Origin: Bradyrhizobium canariense | Lineage (GTDB): Bacteria > Pseudomonadota > Alphaproteobacteria > Rhizobiales > Xanthobacteraceae | DNA: 64,000 nucleotides | Assembly: GCF_900105125.1 (NCBI RefSeq) | Contig: NZ_LT629750.1 | Span: 3,038,001 to 3,102,000 of the forward strand | Direction of reading: 5' to 3' | Made by a program: the position numbers and the translations under genes | The notes under the pieces: model-generated | The model's database searches: none | What the model saw: only the letters and a program-made list of their open reading frames with translations | Told to the model about the DNA's origin: nothing | In this document: in pieces, positions 55,910 to 64,000 of the stretch | Layout of the letters: the number at the start of each line of letters is the position of its first letter | Position numbering within the stretch: position 1 is the first letter of the stretch

Positions 55910-56767
55910 CTAAACCCCTCTTCCTGAAACGAGGCCTTGCGGCCGGAACTTGATGAACACAATCGCGAGAACGAACACGAGGACGTCGGCGATAACCGGC
56001 GGGATGATCCACGGCAGAGCAGCCGCGAGCGTGCCGATGATACCGGCGCCGACCACCGGCCCCGCGAATGAGCCGACGCCGCCGACCATAACAGCCACAA
56101 AACCCTGAATCAGAAAGCGCAGGCCGAGATCGGCGAACAGCGAGAACACCGGAACAATCAGCGCCCCGGCGAGGCCCGCCAGGGCGGCCCCGAATGCAAA
56201 GGTCGCACCGTAGATCGCGCTGGTCGAAATTCCGGATGCGCGAGCGAGTGACGGATTTTCCAGTGACGCCCGGATTCGCAACCCGAACGCCGTACGCGCC
56301 AGCAGCAGATAACTGGATGCCATGACCAGCGCGGTGATGACGATGATCACGAGCCGCCAGGAGGAAAAATGCATGGCGCCGAGATTGACCGATCCGCCGA
56401 CCGGTTCCGGGATCGAAATATACAGGCCCCCGATTAGGCCGCGCACGATCTCCCGGATGATCAGCCCGAGCGCGTAGGTGCCGAGCATCGCGACGATCGG
56501 CGCCGCATAAAATCGCCGCACCACCAGACGCTCCAGCACAAAGCCGAGGGCTCCGACCGCGAATGGAGCAACCGCCATTCCGACCCAGACCGGCGCGCCC
56601 GCATTATGCACGACATAAGTGATGTATGCGCCGAGCAAAACGAATTCGCCCTGCGCAAAATTGAAAATGCCCATCATGCTGGCGATAATTCCAAGCCCCA
56701 GCACGACCAGAACGACGATTGAGCCGAAGCTCATAATCTCGAACAAGGCGGTGATCAGATTATCCAT
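55910..56767 (-). CDS. Liv/Urt-type ABC transporter permease (LivH/UrtB-like)
   Basis: This 285-residue permease has about eight helices and LivH features (GLGIIASMMGIFNFAQGEFVLLGAYITYV, then IRASLENPSLARASGISTSAIYGATFAFG). It lies between the amidase gene (31 bases upstream) and the binding-protein gene. Confidence 0.93.
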   Translation of the reverse strand: MDNLITALFEIMSFGSIVVLVVLGLGIIASMMGIFNFAQGEFVLLGAYITYVVHNAGAPVWVGMAVAPFAVGALGFVLERLVVRRFYAAPIVAMLGTYALGLIIREIVRGLIGGLYISIPEPVGGSVNLGAMHFSSWRLVIIVITALVMASSYLLLARTAFGLRIRASLENPSLARASGISTSAIYGATFAFGAALAGLAGALIVPVFSLFADLGLRFLIQGFVAVMVGGVGSFAGPVVGAGIIGTLAAALPWIIPPVIADVLVFVLAIVFIKFRPQGLVSGRGV

Positions 56768-56798
56768 GCGGCATCACCAGCAACCCCTCAGCCTCCGG

Positions 56799-58313
56799 CT
56801 ACATTGTTTTCCAGTCGCCGGACTGTTCAAAGGCGTGCGCGGCACGATAGATCATCGGCTCGTCGAAATGCCGGCCGATCAGCATCAAGCCGACCGGGAG
56901 TCCGTCCACCATGCCGCATGGCAGCGACATCGCCGGGTGGTGCGTGATATCGAACGGCGCGGTATTCGTGATCATTTCGAACGCGCGTCCGACCTGCTCC
57001 TCGCGGCTGGCTCCCGGAGCGGGCAAAGGCGTTGCCTTCATCGGCGTCGTCGGCATCAGCAGCAGATCGTAGGTTGCGAGCGCCTTGTCGTAAGCCGCCG
57101 TCAGCCGGCGCGACATGTTGACGGCCTTGCCGTAATAGCGCGGACCGAAATTGTTGTTGATGTAGGTGCCGAGCATCAGCATCATCTTCGTGGTCTCGGA
57201 CAGTGAATCCGCCTGCCCGCGCCAGCCGCGGTGAAAATCCATCAGCGAGGTCGAATAGAGGTCCGAGCGGCTGAGCCCGTAGCCGTCGCCATACATCATG
57301 GTCTGGGTCATCCCCTCGGTGCCAATCGGCGTCCAGATCGCCGGCGCCAGCATATGCATCGGGATGGAAATTTCCTCGACGGTGGCGCCGAGGCTAGCCA
57401 ATCGCTTCGCCGCTTCCTTGACACTCTCGTTCACGGACGCTTCGGCACCTACCTGCTCGAAACCTTCCTTGACGATGCCGATCTTCAGACCCTGGACTCC
57501 CTCACGCAGCGCCTTGGTGTATTCCTGCACCTTCGGCGCCTTTATCCGGGGATCGTAACCGTCGTCGCCCGCCAGCACCTCGAGCAGCAGCGCATTGTCG
57601 GCAACGTTCGCGGTCATAGGCCCGGTGTGATCGATGAAAATCTCGATCGGCATGATGCCGGTATATGGCACCAGGCCCCAAGTCGGCTTCATGCCATAGA
57701 TGCCACTGAAGGATGACGGCATTCGTATCGAACCGCCCTGATCGCCGCCGATTGCCATGTCGACTTCGCCGAGCGCGACCACGACGGCGCTGCCGGAGGA
57801 CGACCCGCCCGCGGAGAAGCCCATCTTGTGCGGATTATGCACCGGGCCGGTCGAATTGGTGTGGCTGCCCCCGGACATGCAAAACGACTCGCAATGAACC
57901 TTGCCGGCAATTTCGGCGCCGGCGTCCAGCATTCGCGTGACAATGGTCGCATCGAAATCCGGAATGAAGCCTTCGAGCGTCGAGGAACCGTTCATCATCG
58001 GCACTCCGGCCAGCATGATGTTGTCCTTCAGCGCAACGACCTTGCCTTTCAGCTTGCCGCTTGCGGCGCCTTTGACCGTGGATCTTCGGTACCACGCATT
58101 GCGCGGATTTTCCTCGGGCCCCGGCCGATAGCCCGGCGTCCGCGGATATTTAACGACCGGGACTTCGTCCGGCATCGCCGCGACGGCATTATACGCATCC
58201 ACCGAACCCTGCATCAGTCCACGAAAAGAAGTCACGTCTTCATCGGTCAATGCCAGGCCGCAATAGTCGGCGACGTCACGCAGTTGATCGGGAGTTGGAA
58301 GCGTTACTGACAT
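56799..58313 (-). CDS. Aliphatic amidase of the amidase-signature family
   Basis: This 504-residue enzyme hydrolyses amides to acid and ammonia. The Ser-cisSer-Lys triad is complete: K96 (VALKDN), S171 (AGGSSSGS) and S195 (GGDQGGSIRMP). These numbers equal those of the well-studied Rhodococcus nitrile-hydratase-linked amidase, and the sequence resembles it throughout, including the extra N-terminal helical domain (residues 1-70). It is cytoplasmic. First gene of the transporter operon, so imported amides would be cleaved at once. I use the ATG at 58313. Confidence 0.95.
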   Translation of the reverse strand: MSVTLPTPDQLRDVADYCGLALTDEDVTSFRGLMQGSVDAYNAVAAMPDEVPVVKYPRTPGYRPGPEENPRNAWYRRSTVKGAASGKLKGKVVALKDNIMLAGVPMMNGSSTLEGFIPDFDATIVTRMLDAGAEIAGKVHCESFCMSGGSHTNSTGPVHNPHKMGFSAGGSSSGSAVVVALGEVDMAIGGDQGGSIRMPSSFSGIYGMKPTWGLVPYTGIMPIEIFIDHTGPMTANVADNALLLEVLAGDDGYDPRIKAPKVQEYTKALREGVQGLKIGIVKEGFEQVGAEASVNESVKEAAKRLASLGATVEEISIPMHMLAPAIWTPIGTEGMTQTMMYGDGYGLSRSDLYSTSLMDFHRGWRGQADSLSETTKMMLMLGTYINNNFGPRYYGKAVNMSRRLTAAYDKALATYDLLLMPTTPMKATPLPAPGASREEQVGRAFEMITNTAPFDITHHPAMSLPCGMVDGLPVGLMLIGRHFDEPMIYRAAHAFEQSGDWKTM

Positions 58314-58493
58314 GATGTCTCTCCTGTTTCTTGACTGCATGAGAAGTTGCCGGCCCGGCCATCGCAGCGCGCCGACGTCATTTGGCTACGACTAAAGGGC
58401 GGCATATCCCGTTTGGTTCACTAGAAACGGAAATGTTTTCCTTTTCAAGTATTATTTCATGGCCTTGCCGCTCTGCAACCGCCCGGCGTGACG

Positions 58494-59678
58494 TCAGAAT
58501 CGTTTGATCAGCTGAAAATCGAGACCATCGGCCTCGGCAAGATAGATCGGCATCGAAGCACTCCCGCGGCGAACGCCGATGCGGCCTCTCGCACCGACAT
58601 AGTCCACGTTCATCGCAGTTGAGAGCAGCGGCTTGATGGCCAACGTTCCCGCCTGCGATGCGACCGTGTCGAGAAACCGGAGCCCCTCATAGTTCGACTG
58701 CCCGACGGAGCCAGGCGGCGGCGCGTAGCGGCCGTATGACGCCTGGTATTGGCAACGAAACGCATCGTTTTCGCGGGAGGCCATATCCACGAAATACCCG
58801 GATGCGCAAAAAAGATTTTCGGTGTTATCGGCTCCGATTCCAAGCAGGACGGTTTCATCCATCGCGCCTGCCAGCCGAAGCATTTTCGATGCCAAACCCT
58901 GCTCGGCAAAGGCGCGATTGAAGACAATGCTGTCGGTGCCGATCAACGAAATAAGAACGACATCCGGCTTGGCGGCGCGGATTCGCGCGAGGTGCGCGCT
59001 GTGATCGTGCTCGCCCATCCGGACAAATTCTTCGCCGACGACACTGCCGCCGGCATCAGCGATATATTTCTTGGTCGCGCGGTGGGATAGCCAGGGCCAG
59101 ACGTAGTCGCTGCCGATCAGGTACCATCGCGACGCTCTCTTGGCGCTCGCCAGCCACTCGATCGCAGGGCGCGATTGCGCCCGCGGCGTTTCGCCGATCG
59201 CCATCACGCCCGGCGTCCGTTCTCCACCCTCGTAAACGGGCGTGTAGACATAGGGAATGCGGCCTGCGACGACTTTTCGGAGCGCAACCCTGACCGCGCT
59301 GATGTGCGATCCCATGATGATATCGGCCTCCTCGGACGCGACCACGTCCGATGCGGTCCGCACGACATCCTCGATGCTGCCTCCGGTATCATGGAAGACG
59401 ATCTCGATTTCGCGCCCCAGGATGCCGCCGCGACGGTTGATCTCCGAAGCTGCCAGCAATGTGCTGTTGGTGGCGGACGGCCCCCAGATGCCGGCGGGAC
59501 CGGTCAGCGAAGCGAAGTTGGCGATCCGAAGCTTCTTGCGGTCGCGGCGCTGCCGAAAAGCATCCGGCTGCGGCGTCTGCGGAAAGCTCTCGCCGCCCGA
59601 GCCGGGCAAGCCCTTCAGCAGCCAATCTGGCGGCATCACCAGACCGCCGGCCTTTCCAATGTGCGTGGTCGAGAGCAC
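58494..59678 (-). CDS. AmiC-like cytoplasmic ligand-binding protein
   Basis: This 394-residue protein has the Leu/Ile/Val-binding fold (KKLRIANFASLTGPAGIWGPSATNSTLLAASEINRRGGILGREIEIVFHDTGGS) but no signal peptide. The likely GTG start at 59678 has AAAGGAGAGCGAA directly upstream. A cytoplasmic member of this family, AmiC of Pseudomonas, senses amides and controls the amidase operon. No adjacent AmiR-like antiterminator is seen, but a divergent MarR gene is 158 bases away. It may also be the first gene of the amidase operon. Sensing is inferred from the missing export signal. Confidence 0.85.
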   Translation of the reverse strand: MLSTTHIGKAGGLVMPPDWLLKGLPGSGGESFPQTPQPDAFRQRRDRKKLRIANFASLTGPAGIWGPSATNSTLLAASEINRRGGILGREIEIVFHDTGGSIEDVVRTASDVVASEEADIIMGSHISAVRVALRKVVAGRIPYVYTPVYEGGERTPGVMAIGETPRAQSRPAIEWLASAKRASRWYLIGSDYVWPWLSHRATKKYIADAGGSVVGEEFVRMGEHDHSAHLARIRAAKPDVVLISLIGTDSIVFNRAFAEQGLASKMLRLAGAMDETVLLGIGADNTENLFCASGYFVDMASRENDAFRCQYQASYGRYAPPPGSVGQSNYEGLRFLDTVASQAGTLAIKPLLSTAMNVDYVGARGRIGVRRGSASMPIYLAEADGLDFQLIKRF

Positions 59679-59750
59679 TTCGCTCTCCTTTCGGCTTAGG
59701 TCGGCACTATTTAGCTTATCCCGGCAACCGAAATATCCTAGTGGAAAATA

Positions 59751-59762
59751 TTGAATATTCAA
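59751..59762. promoter_or_regulatory. Palindrome in the MarR / AmiC-like divergent promoter region
   Basis: TTGAATATTCAA is a perfect 12-base palindrome, centred 73 bases upstream of the AmiC-like start and 80 bases upstream of the MarR start. MarR dimers bind such symmetric AT-rich sites, so it is a good candidate for autoregulation. Confidence 0.6.
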
Positions 59763-59835
59763 CGATTCACGTGCATACAGAACAAGCAAATTGGCTCAAT
59801 AATCATCCAGAACTCAACGAACGAAATCCAGAACC

Positions 59836-60273
59836 GTGGCTAGATCGCCGAGCAAACCCATCACCGAGCACCTCGCTTATCTGCTTGCGCAGGCTAACCG
59901 GGAAATCAATCGACAGCTGGATGCGCGCTTCCGGACGGAAGGCGTGCCGGTGGAGCAGTGGCGCATCCTGAAAGTGCTTTCGGACGGCAAGGGTCATTCG
60001 ATGGGTGAGCTTGCGGAAACGGTGCTGCTCAATCACCCGACCCTGACCAAGATGGTCGATCGCATGGTGTCCGATTCTCTGGTCTACCGCGTCCAGGACG
60101 CCGAGGACCGGCGCAAGGTGCTGATGTTCAGCTCCGACCGCGGAAAGGCTCTGACTCAGCGCTTGAATTCGCTTGCGCTGAGTCAGGAATCCCACATCGC
60201 CGAAAGTTACGGCAACAAGGCGACGGCGGAATTGAAGCGGCTTCTCGAAAGCCTGATCGAGAAGGCGAACTAG
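59836..60273 (+). CDS. MarR family transcriptional regulator
   Basis: This 145-residue winged-helix repressor has the MarR core (EQWRILKVLSDGKGHSMGELAETVLLNHPTLTKMVDRMVSDSLVYRVQDAEDRRKVLM), with the DxR wing motif AEDRRK. It begins with GTG. It is divergent from the AmiC-like gene and convergent with the formamidase gene, so it probably controls amide uptake and hydrolysis genes on one or both sides. Ligand unknown. Confidence 0.93.
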   Translation: MARSPSKPITEHLAYLLAQANREINRQLDARFRTEGVPVEQWRILKVLSDGKGHSMGELAETVLLNHPTLTKMVDRMVSDSLVYRVQDAEDRRKVLMFSSDRGKALTQRLNSLALSQESHIAESYGNKATAELKRLLESLIEKAN

Positions 60274-60299
60274 GCTTTCCATCCGCCATCCTTTCGCGA

Positions 60300-61289
60300 T
60301 CAGGCGAGGTAGGATTTCAGGATCGACGCACCGAGCGTGTATTTCGGATCGACCATGTTGCCGAGCCGCATGCGGCCGCATTGGGTCAGCAGCATATACG
60401 CGTCGAGTTCCTCGAAACCGAAATCGGCGGCCATCCAGCGGATCAGCTCGCGATAGGCAATCCGGGCGGCGTCCTCCATCGGACGGCTGGAGCCGATCGT
60501 CATGAAAAACTTTTCGTTCTCCAGCCGCGGCCATTTGAACGTCCATTTCTTGATGAGATCGACCTGCACCGTGGTGACGGTCGGATGCTCCAGCGCGACG
60601 CCGCACAACTCGCCGTCGCCCTGGATGGCGTGGCAGTCGCCCAGATAAAGTAACGCTCCGGGCGCGTTGACCGGCAGGTAGATGACCGCGTCAACGCCTA
60701 CGTCGGGCAAATCCATGTTGCCGCCATAATAGTCCGGCTGCAGCGAGGTAATCGCCTCGATTTCCGGCGACGTCCCGATGGTCCCGATGAAAGGCTGATA
60801 GGGCAGCGTGAGCTTGTCGCTCCATTTGACGCCGCCCTCCAGCGTGACTTCGACCTTCTTGACCCGTTCGGGTAATGGAGGATTGAGCAGCGCAGTGTCG
60901 CCGGTCGCGACCAGACCGCCGAATTCCCTGATCAAACAGGTCGTTCCCACCGGCTGCGGCCCGCGCGGTACGATCGATTTGATGTACACCGCCAGCGTAT
61001 CGCCCTTCTCCGCGCCGTTGACATAGATCGGCCCGTTCTGCGGATTGAGAAACGGGAAATTCAAAATCTCGCTCGGTTTATCGGTTTCATATTTGATCTT
61101 GCCCTCGAACGCATCGTGCGTTTCGGCTGAAATCACCGACCCCGGATCCACCTTCAGCACCGGCTTCGCGTACGGACCGTAGACGTAGTGATATTGGCCC
61201 TGGCTTTCTTCGGTGATCGAGTAGGCCTTGCCCGGCTTGCCTTTCGCGAGACCCTTGCGCGCCATGATGGAGGTTTCGAGCCATGACAT
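60300..61289 (-). CDS. fmdA: FmdA-type formamidase/acetamidase
   Basis: This 329-residue protein belongs to the FmdA/AmdA family, which hydrolyses formamide or acetamide and is unrelated in sequence to the amidase-signature family. Seen motifs include DPGSVISAETHDAFEGKI, GTSPEIEAITSLQPDYYGGNMD and GDCHAIQGDGELCGVALEHP, with conserved acidic and His residues in the likely metal or catalytic site. It is last in the transporter operon that runs off the right edge, 34 bases after the UrtE-like gene. Formamide would yield formate and ammonia. Confidence 0.93.
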   Translation of the reverse strand: MSWLETSIMARKGLAKGKPGKAYSITEESQGQYHYVYGPYAKPVLKVDPGSVISAETHDAFEGKIKYETDKPSEILNFPFLNPQNGPIYVNGAEKGDTLAVYIKSIVPRGPQPVGTTCLIREFGGLVATGDTALLNPPLPERVKKVEVTLEGGVKWSDKLTLPYQPFIGTIGTSPEIEAITSLQPDYYGGNMDLPDVGVDAVIYLPVNAPGALLYLGDCHAIQGDGELCGVALEHPTVTTVQVDLIKKWTFKWPRLENEKFFMTIGSSRPMEDAARIAYRELIRWMAADFGFEELDAYMLLTQCGRMRLGNMVDPKYTLGASILKSYLA

Positions 61290-61323
61290 GTTGATGGTCC
61301 TTCCTGCTGGTTGAAAATTCCGC

Positions 61324-62037
61324 TCAGACGGCAAGATGCCGTCGCACCACTTCACGATCATCGAGGTCCGCCGGCGTCAGCGCCGCGACGATCCGACCCT
61401 TGTCCATGACGTAGCAGCGCTGCGCCATCGCGCGGATCATGTCGAGATTCTGCTCGACGAAGACGATGGTGACATTGGTCCTTCGATTCAGATCGACGAT
61501 GGTGCGGGCGATGTCCTGCACGATCGACGGCTGAATGCCTTCCGACGGCTCATCGAGCAGAATCAGCGACGGCTTGCTGATCATGACGCGGCCGATCGCG
61601 AGTTGCTGTTGCTGGCCGCCGGACATGGTTCCGGCTTGCTGGCTGCGCCGCTCGGCAAGAATCGGAAACGTGGCGTAGACGCGTTTGTAATCGTCGGGAC
61701 CGACCTTGCCGCCGATCATCTCGCCGACCTTGAGGTTCTCCTCGACGCTCATGCGTGGAAAAACGTCGCGCCCCTGCGGCACATAGCCGATCCCGAGGCG
61801 GGCGCGGCGATGCGCCACCAGCGCACTGACATCCTGCCCCTTGAACACGATCGAGCCTTCGGTCGGCGGCAACAGCCCGATCAGCGTCCGCATCAGCGTC
61901 GACTTGCCGACGCCGTTGCGGCCGATCACCGCGACGATCTCGCCGGCACGGACATCCATGTCGATTCCCTGCAGAACCGGCTTGCCGCCGTACCCAGAGC
62001 GCAGCTTGAGCGCCGTGAGGACCACTTCGCTACGCAT
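61324..62037 (-). CDS. Urt-type ABC transporter ATPase (UrtE/LivF-like)
   Basis: This 237-residue ATPase has Walker A GRNGVGKST, the signature MSGGQQQQ and Walker B LILLDEPSEGIQPS. It matches UrtE (urea/amide) more than plain LivF. The start at 62037 overlaps the UrtD-like gene by eight bases. It is followed by fmdA. Confidence 0.93.
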   Translation of the reverse strand: MRSEVVLTALKLRSGYGGKPVLQGIDMDVRAGEIVAVIGRNGVGKSTLMRTLIGLLPPTEGSIVFKGQDVSALVAHRRARLGIGYVPQGRDVFPRMSVEENLKVGEMIGGKVGPDDYKRVYATFPILAERRSQQAGTMSGGQQQQLAIGRVMISKPSLILLDEPSEGIQPSIVQDIARTIVDLNRRTNVTIVFVEQNLDMIRAMAQRCYVMDKGRIVAALTPADLDDREVVRRHLAV

Positions 62038-62746
62038 GGCCGTGCCCCAGATAAATCGCCGCAACACGTTCATCGGCGACGATTTGCTCGATGGTGCCTT
62101 GCGCAAAAATCCGGCCCAGATGCAGGACCGTGACCCGCCTCGCCACCTGCCGGACAAAGCTCATATCGTGCTCAACCGCGAGAATGGTGACGCCATCGGC
62201 GTTCAAGGTCTGGACGATCTCACCGGTCGCGAACGTCTCAGCCGGTGACATGCCGGCGGTCGGCTCGTCGAGCAGCAACAGTTTCGGTTTCAGGCTGATC
62301 GCCATGCCGATCTCGAGCCATTGCTTCTGGCCGTGGCTGAGATTGCCCGCGAATTGCTCGGCCACCTCACGCAAATGAAGGAAATCAAGCAGCCGGTCAG
62401 CCTCCGCATCAAGCGAACCGCCTTCGAGATGATGCTGAAGCGCGATCTCGAGATTTTGCCGCGCACTGAGTGCCTTGAAGATGCCGGGCACCTGAAATTT
62501 GACGCTCATGCCGCGCCGGATCCGCTGGAACGACTTCAGCGGAGTGATGTCGTGTCCTGCATAAAAAATGCTGCCGGAGGACGGCGCGTGCTCGCCAAGG
62601 ATCAGACGGAACAACGTGCTCTTGCCGGCGCCGTTCGGGCCGATCAGGCAATGAATCTCGCCCTCCTCAAGCGCAAGGTTGACATCCGCGGTGACATGCA
62701 GGCCGCCGAAATGCTTGTTGAGACCGCGGGTTTCGAGAATGGACAT
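62030..62746 (-). CDS. Urt-type ABC transporter ATPase (UrtD/LivG-like)
   Basis: This 238-residue ATPase has Walker A GPNGAGKST, the signature LSHGQKQW and Walker B LLLLDEPTAGMSP. The LSHGQ signature and the AEHDMSFVR His-loop match UrtD. Although the open frame runs further upstream to 63343, the ATG at 62746 is the true start: it opens the family N-terminus (ILETRGLNKHFGGLH) and overlaps the permease stop (ATGA). Confidence 0.94.
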   Translation of the reverse strand: MSILETRGLNKHFGGLHVTADVNLALEEGEIHCLIGPNGAGKSTLFRLILGEHAPSSGSIFYAGHDITPLKSFQRIRRGMSVKFQVPGIFKALSARQNLEIALQHHLEGGSLDAEADRLLDFLHLREVAEQFAGNLSHGQKQWLEIGMAISLKPKLLLLDEPTAGMSPAETFATGEIVQTLNADGVTILAVEHDMSFVRQVARRVTVLHLGRIFAQGTIEQIVADERVAAIYLGHGHA

Positions 62747-63807
62747 CAGGCCGCTTCCTTCGGACCATGCCGCATCCGGCCGACGAACCTGGTGAACGTG
62801 ACGATCAAACCTTCCGGCGCAATCAGCACCGTCGCGACCAGCAGCAGCCCCATTACGACAAGCGCATACTGGCTGCCATAGATCGTCAGCGCTTGGAACG
62901 CCGCCAGCACCGCAAGCGTTCCGATCAGCGTCGCGGTCAGATCGCCGCGGCCACCGACGGCGACCCAGACGATCGGCAACGCCGCCGCCGTAATGCTCAT
63001 GCTCGAAGGCGTGATGTATTGGCCCCATGCCGTGTAGAGCACGCCGCTGAGCCCGGCCATGACAGCGCCGATCACGAACGCCACCAGCTGATACTTGCGT
63101 ACGTCGTAACCCAGCATCTCGGCGCGCTCGGGATTCTCCCGGATCGCCACCAGCACGTTGCCGAATTTGGAGTTCACGAGCATGCGAAGCCCGAGATAGG
63201 TCAGCACCAACAACGTGAGAACGAGATAATAAAGCCCGACATCGGGAAACAGGACAATGGGATGGCCGAACCAGGGCAGCGTCAGCGGCGGCATGCCGTT
63301 CATGCCATTGAAGCCATTCAGGCGCGCGATGCCGATGTGCCATTCGGGACCCGCGGTCTGAGCCATGAAGCGCTCTAACACCAGCGTGACCGAGAGCGTG
63401 ACGATGCCGAGGAAGACACCGCTGATCCGACCGAAGTAAAGAAAATAGCCAAGGACGGCCGCGAACACCGCGGTGCAGGCCAGCGCGGCGATCAGGGCGA
63501 TCAATGTGAAGCCGTAGGCCGCGCCGAAGTTAAGGGTGAGAACGCCGTAGGCATATCCCGATAAACCGAAGAACGCGGTCTGGCCGAAGCTGAGCGTGCC
63601 GCCATAGCCCCAGATCAGGCACAGCCCCAGCGCCATGAACGTCCAGGTGAAGAAGTAGACGGTGTTGCCGACCGTGTAGCCATCCGCCAGCAGCGGATAG
63701 ATTACCGCAACGAGCAGAACCGCGACCGCGGCGACCCAGAACAGCGGACCGCGGCCGAGTGTCTGCGGACCCTGAAGCAGACGGATGAACGGCAAATAGC
63801 GTGTCAT
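62746..63807 (-). CDS. Urt-type ABC transporter permease (UrtC/LivM-like)
   Basis: This 353-residue permease has about ten helices. UrtC features are CLIWGYGGTLSFGQTAFFGLSGYAYG, the AIRENPERAEMLGYDVRKYQ coupling loop and AVGGRGDLTATLIGTL. The start at 63807 is chosen over 63873 because the first helix region begins soon after. It is coupled to the UrtD-like gene. Confidence 0.93.
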   Translation of the reverse strand: MTRYLPFIRLLQGPQTLGRGPLFWVAAVAVLLVAVIYPLLADGYTVGNTVYFFTWTFMALGLCLIWGYGGTLSFGQTAFFGLSGYAYGVLTLNFGAAYGFTLIALIAALACTAVFAAVLGYFLYFGRISGVFLGIVTLSVTLVLERFMAQTAGPEWHIGIARLNGFNGMNGMPPLTLPWFGHPIVLFPDVGLYYLVLTLLVLTYLGLRMLVNSKFGNVLVAIRENPERAEMLGYDVRKYQLVAFVIGAVMAGLSGVLYTAWGQYITPSSMSITAAALPIVWVAVGGRGDLTATLIGTLAVLAAFQALTIYGSQYALVVMGLLLVATVLIAPEGLIVTFTRFVGRMRHGPKEAA

Positions 63808-63823
63808 GTCCGAAACCGCTCTC

Positions 63824-64000
63824 TCAACTTCGCTCGCGCAGGATGAAGCCCGAGATGCCTTTTGGCAGCACACGAATAACGACGATGACGGCGATCAGCA
63901 GTCCGATCTGCCCAAACAACTGTCCTTGCCATGACGTCATCGCAGCCTTGACCACGCCGAGCACGGCGCCGGCCGGGGCGGTGCCGAGAAAGATATCGGC
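63824..64000 (-). CDS. Urt-type ABC transporter permease (UrtB/LivH-like), 3' end only
   Basis: The last 58 codons of a permease gene are inside the window (GQLFGQIGLLIAVIVVIRVLPKGISGFILRERS, in which the final basic tail follows the last helix). The gene continues beyond the right edge. Position upstream of the UrtC-like gene and the sequence fit UrtB. The binding-protein gene of this operon is expected further upstream. Confidence 0.85.
   Translation of the reverse strand, partial: ADIFLGTAPAGAVLGVVKAAMTSWQGQLFGQIGLLIAVIVVIRVLPKGISGFILRERS

Noticed and set aside
54610-55953. 447-codon plus-strand frame opposite the amide binding protein
   Set aside because: Antisense to a clear secreted binding protein; composition is that of a shadow.
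62747-63343. 5' extension of the UrtD-like ATPase frame
   Set aside because: It overlaps the permease gene in another frame; the family N-terminus begins at the ATG 62746.
1-64000. tRNA, rRNA, CRISPR array, insertion sequence or prophage
   Set aside because: No cloverleaf-like sequence, no regular short repeats with spacers, and no transposase, integrase or phage gene was seen.

Overview
The window looks like a chromosomal segment of an alphaproteobacterium close to Bradyrhizobium (Nitrobacteraceae). This rests on high GC content, on the types of flagellin, chemoreceptor and Liv/Urt transporter genes, and on how the methylotrophy genes are packed. The species call is an inference from gene content; no search was run.

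Left edge (1-4.7 kb): the 3' part of a chemoreceptor gene, a decayed amidase 3' end, and a large flagellin whose central region carries internal repeats.

Core (4.7-45.9 kb): a large island for PQQ-dependent, probably lanthanide-dependent, alcohol oxidation. It encodes four different quinoprotein dehydrogenases (5971-7638, 8343-10052, 16384-18264 = xoxF, 43450-45177). All four keep the Glu/Asn/Asp ligands plus the extra Asp two residues after the catalytic Asp that marks lanthanide enzymes. Each has a different electron-transfer neighbour: a small cytochrome c plus a XoxJ-like protein, a diheme cytochrome c, XoxG plus XoxJ, or a Rieske protein. Around them lies the poorly understood PQQ-associated accessory set: CXXCW rhodanese-like protein, zinc metallohydrolase, SoxYZ-like carrier, ABC exporter, ABC-type binding protein and beta-propeller protein. 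The island also holds a MoxY/MoxX-like two-component system, a TonB-dependent receptor, an SsuABC-like importer, an orphan pqqA, glutathione-dependent formaldehyde oxidation (frmA, gfa, fghA) and an isoquinoline-oxidoreductase-type molybdenum hydroxylase pair. Periplasmic oxidation would pass electrons from PQQ to cytochromes, while formaldehyde is removed in the cytoplasm via glutathione. The most intriguing small gene is 31944-32285, a secreted 113-residue protein with a 12-residue EF-hand-like loop that has Asp at position 9, as in lanmodulin.

Middle (46.5-51.9 kb): a Cache-type chemoreceptor, a DUF2171 protein, an FMN reductase, a short coiled-coil protein and an adenylate cyclase with TolB-like and TPR regions.

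Right part (52.1-64.0 kb): amide use. One Liv-type ABC transporter operon is headed by an aliphatic amidase. A second Urt/Liv-type operon ends in an FmdA-type formamidase. Between them sit a MarR regulator and a divergent AmiC-like binding protein without a signal peptide, sharing a promoter region with a perfect 12-bp palindrome. No tRNA, rRNA, CRISPR array or intact insertion sequence was seen.
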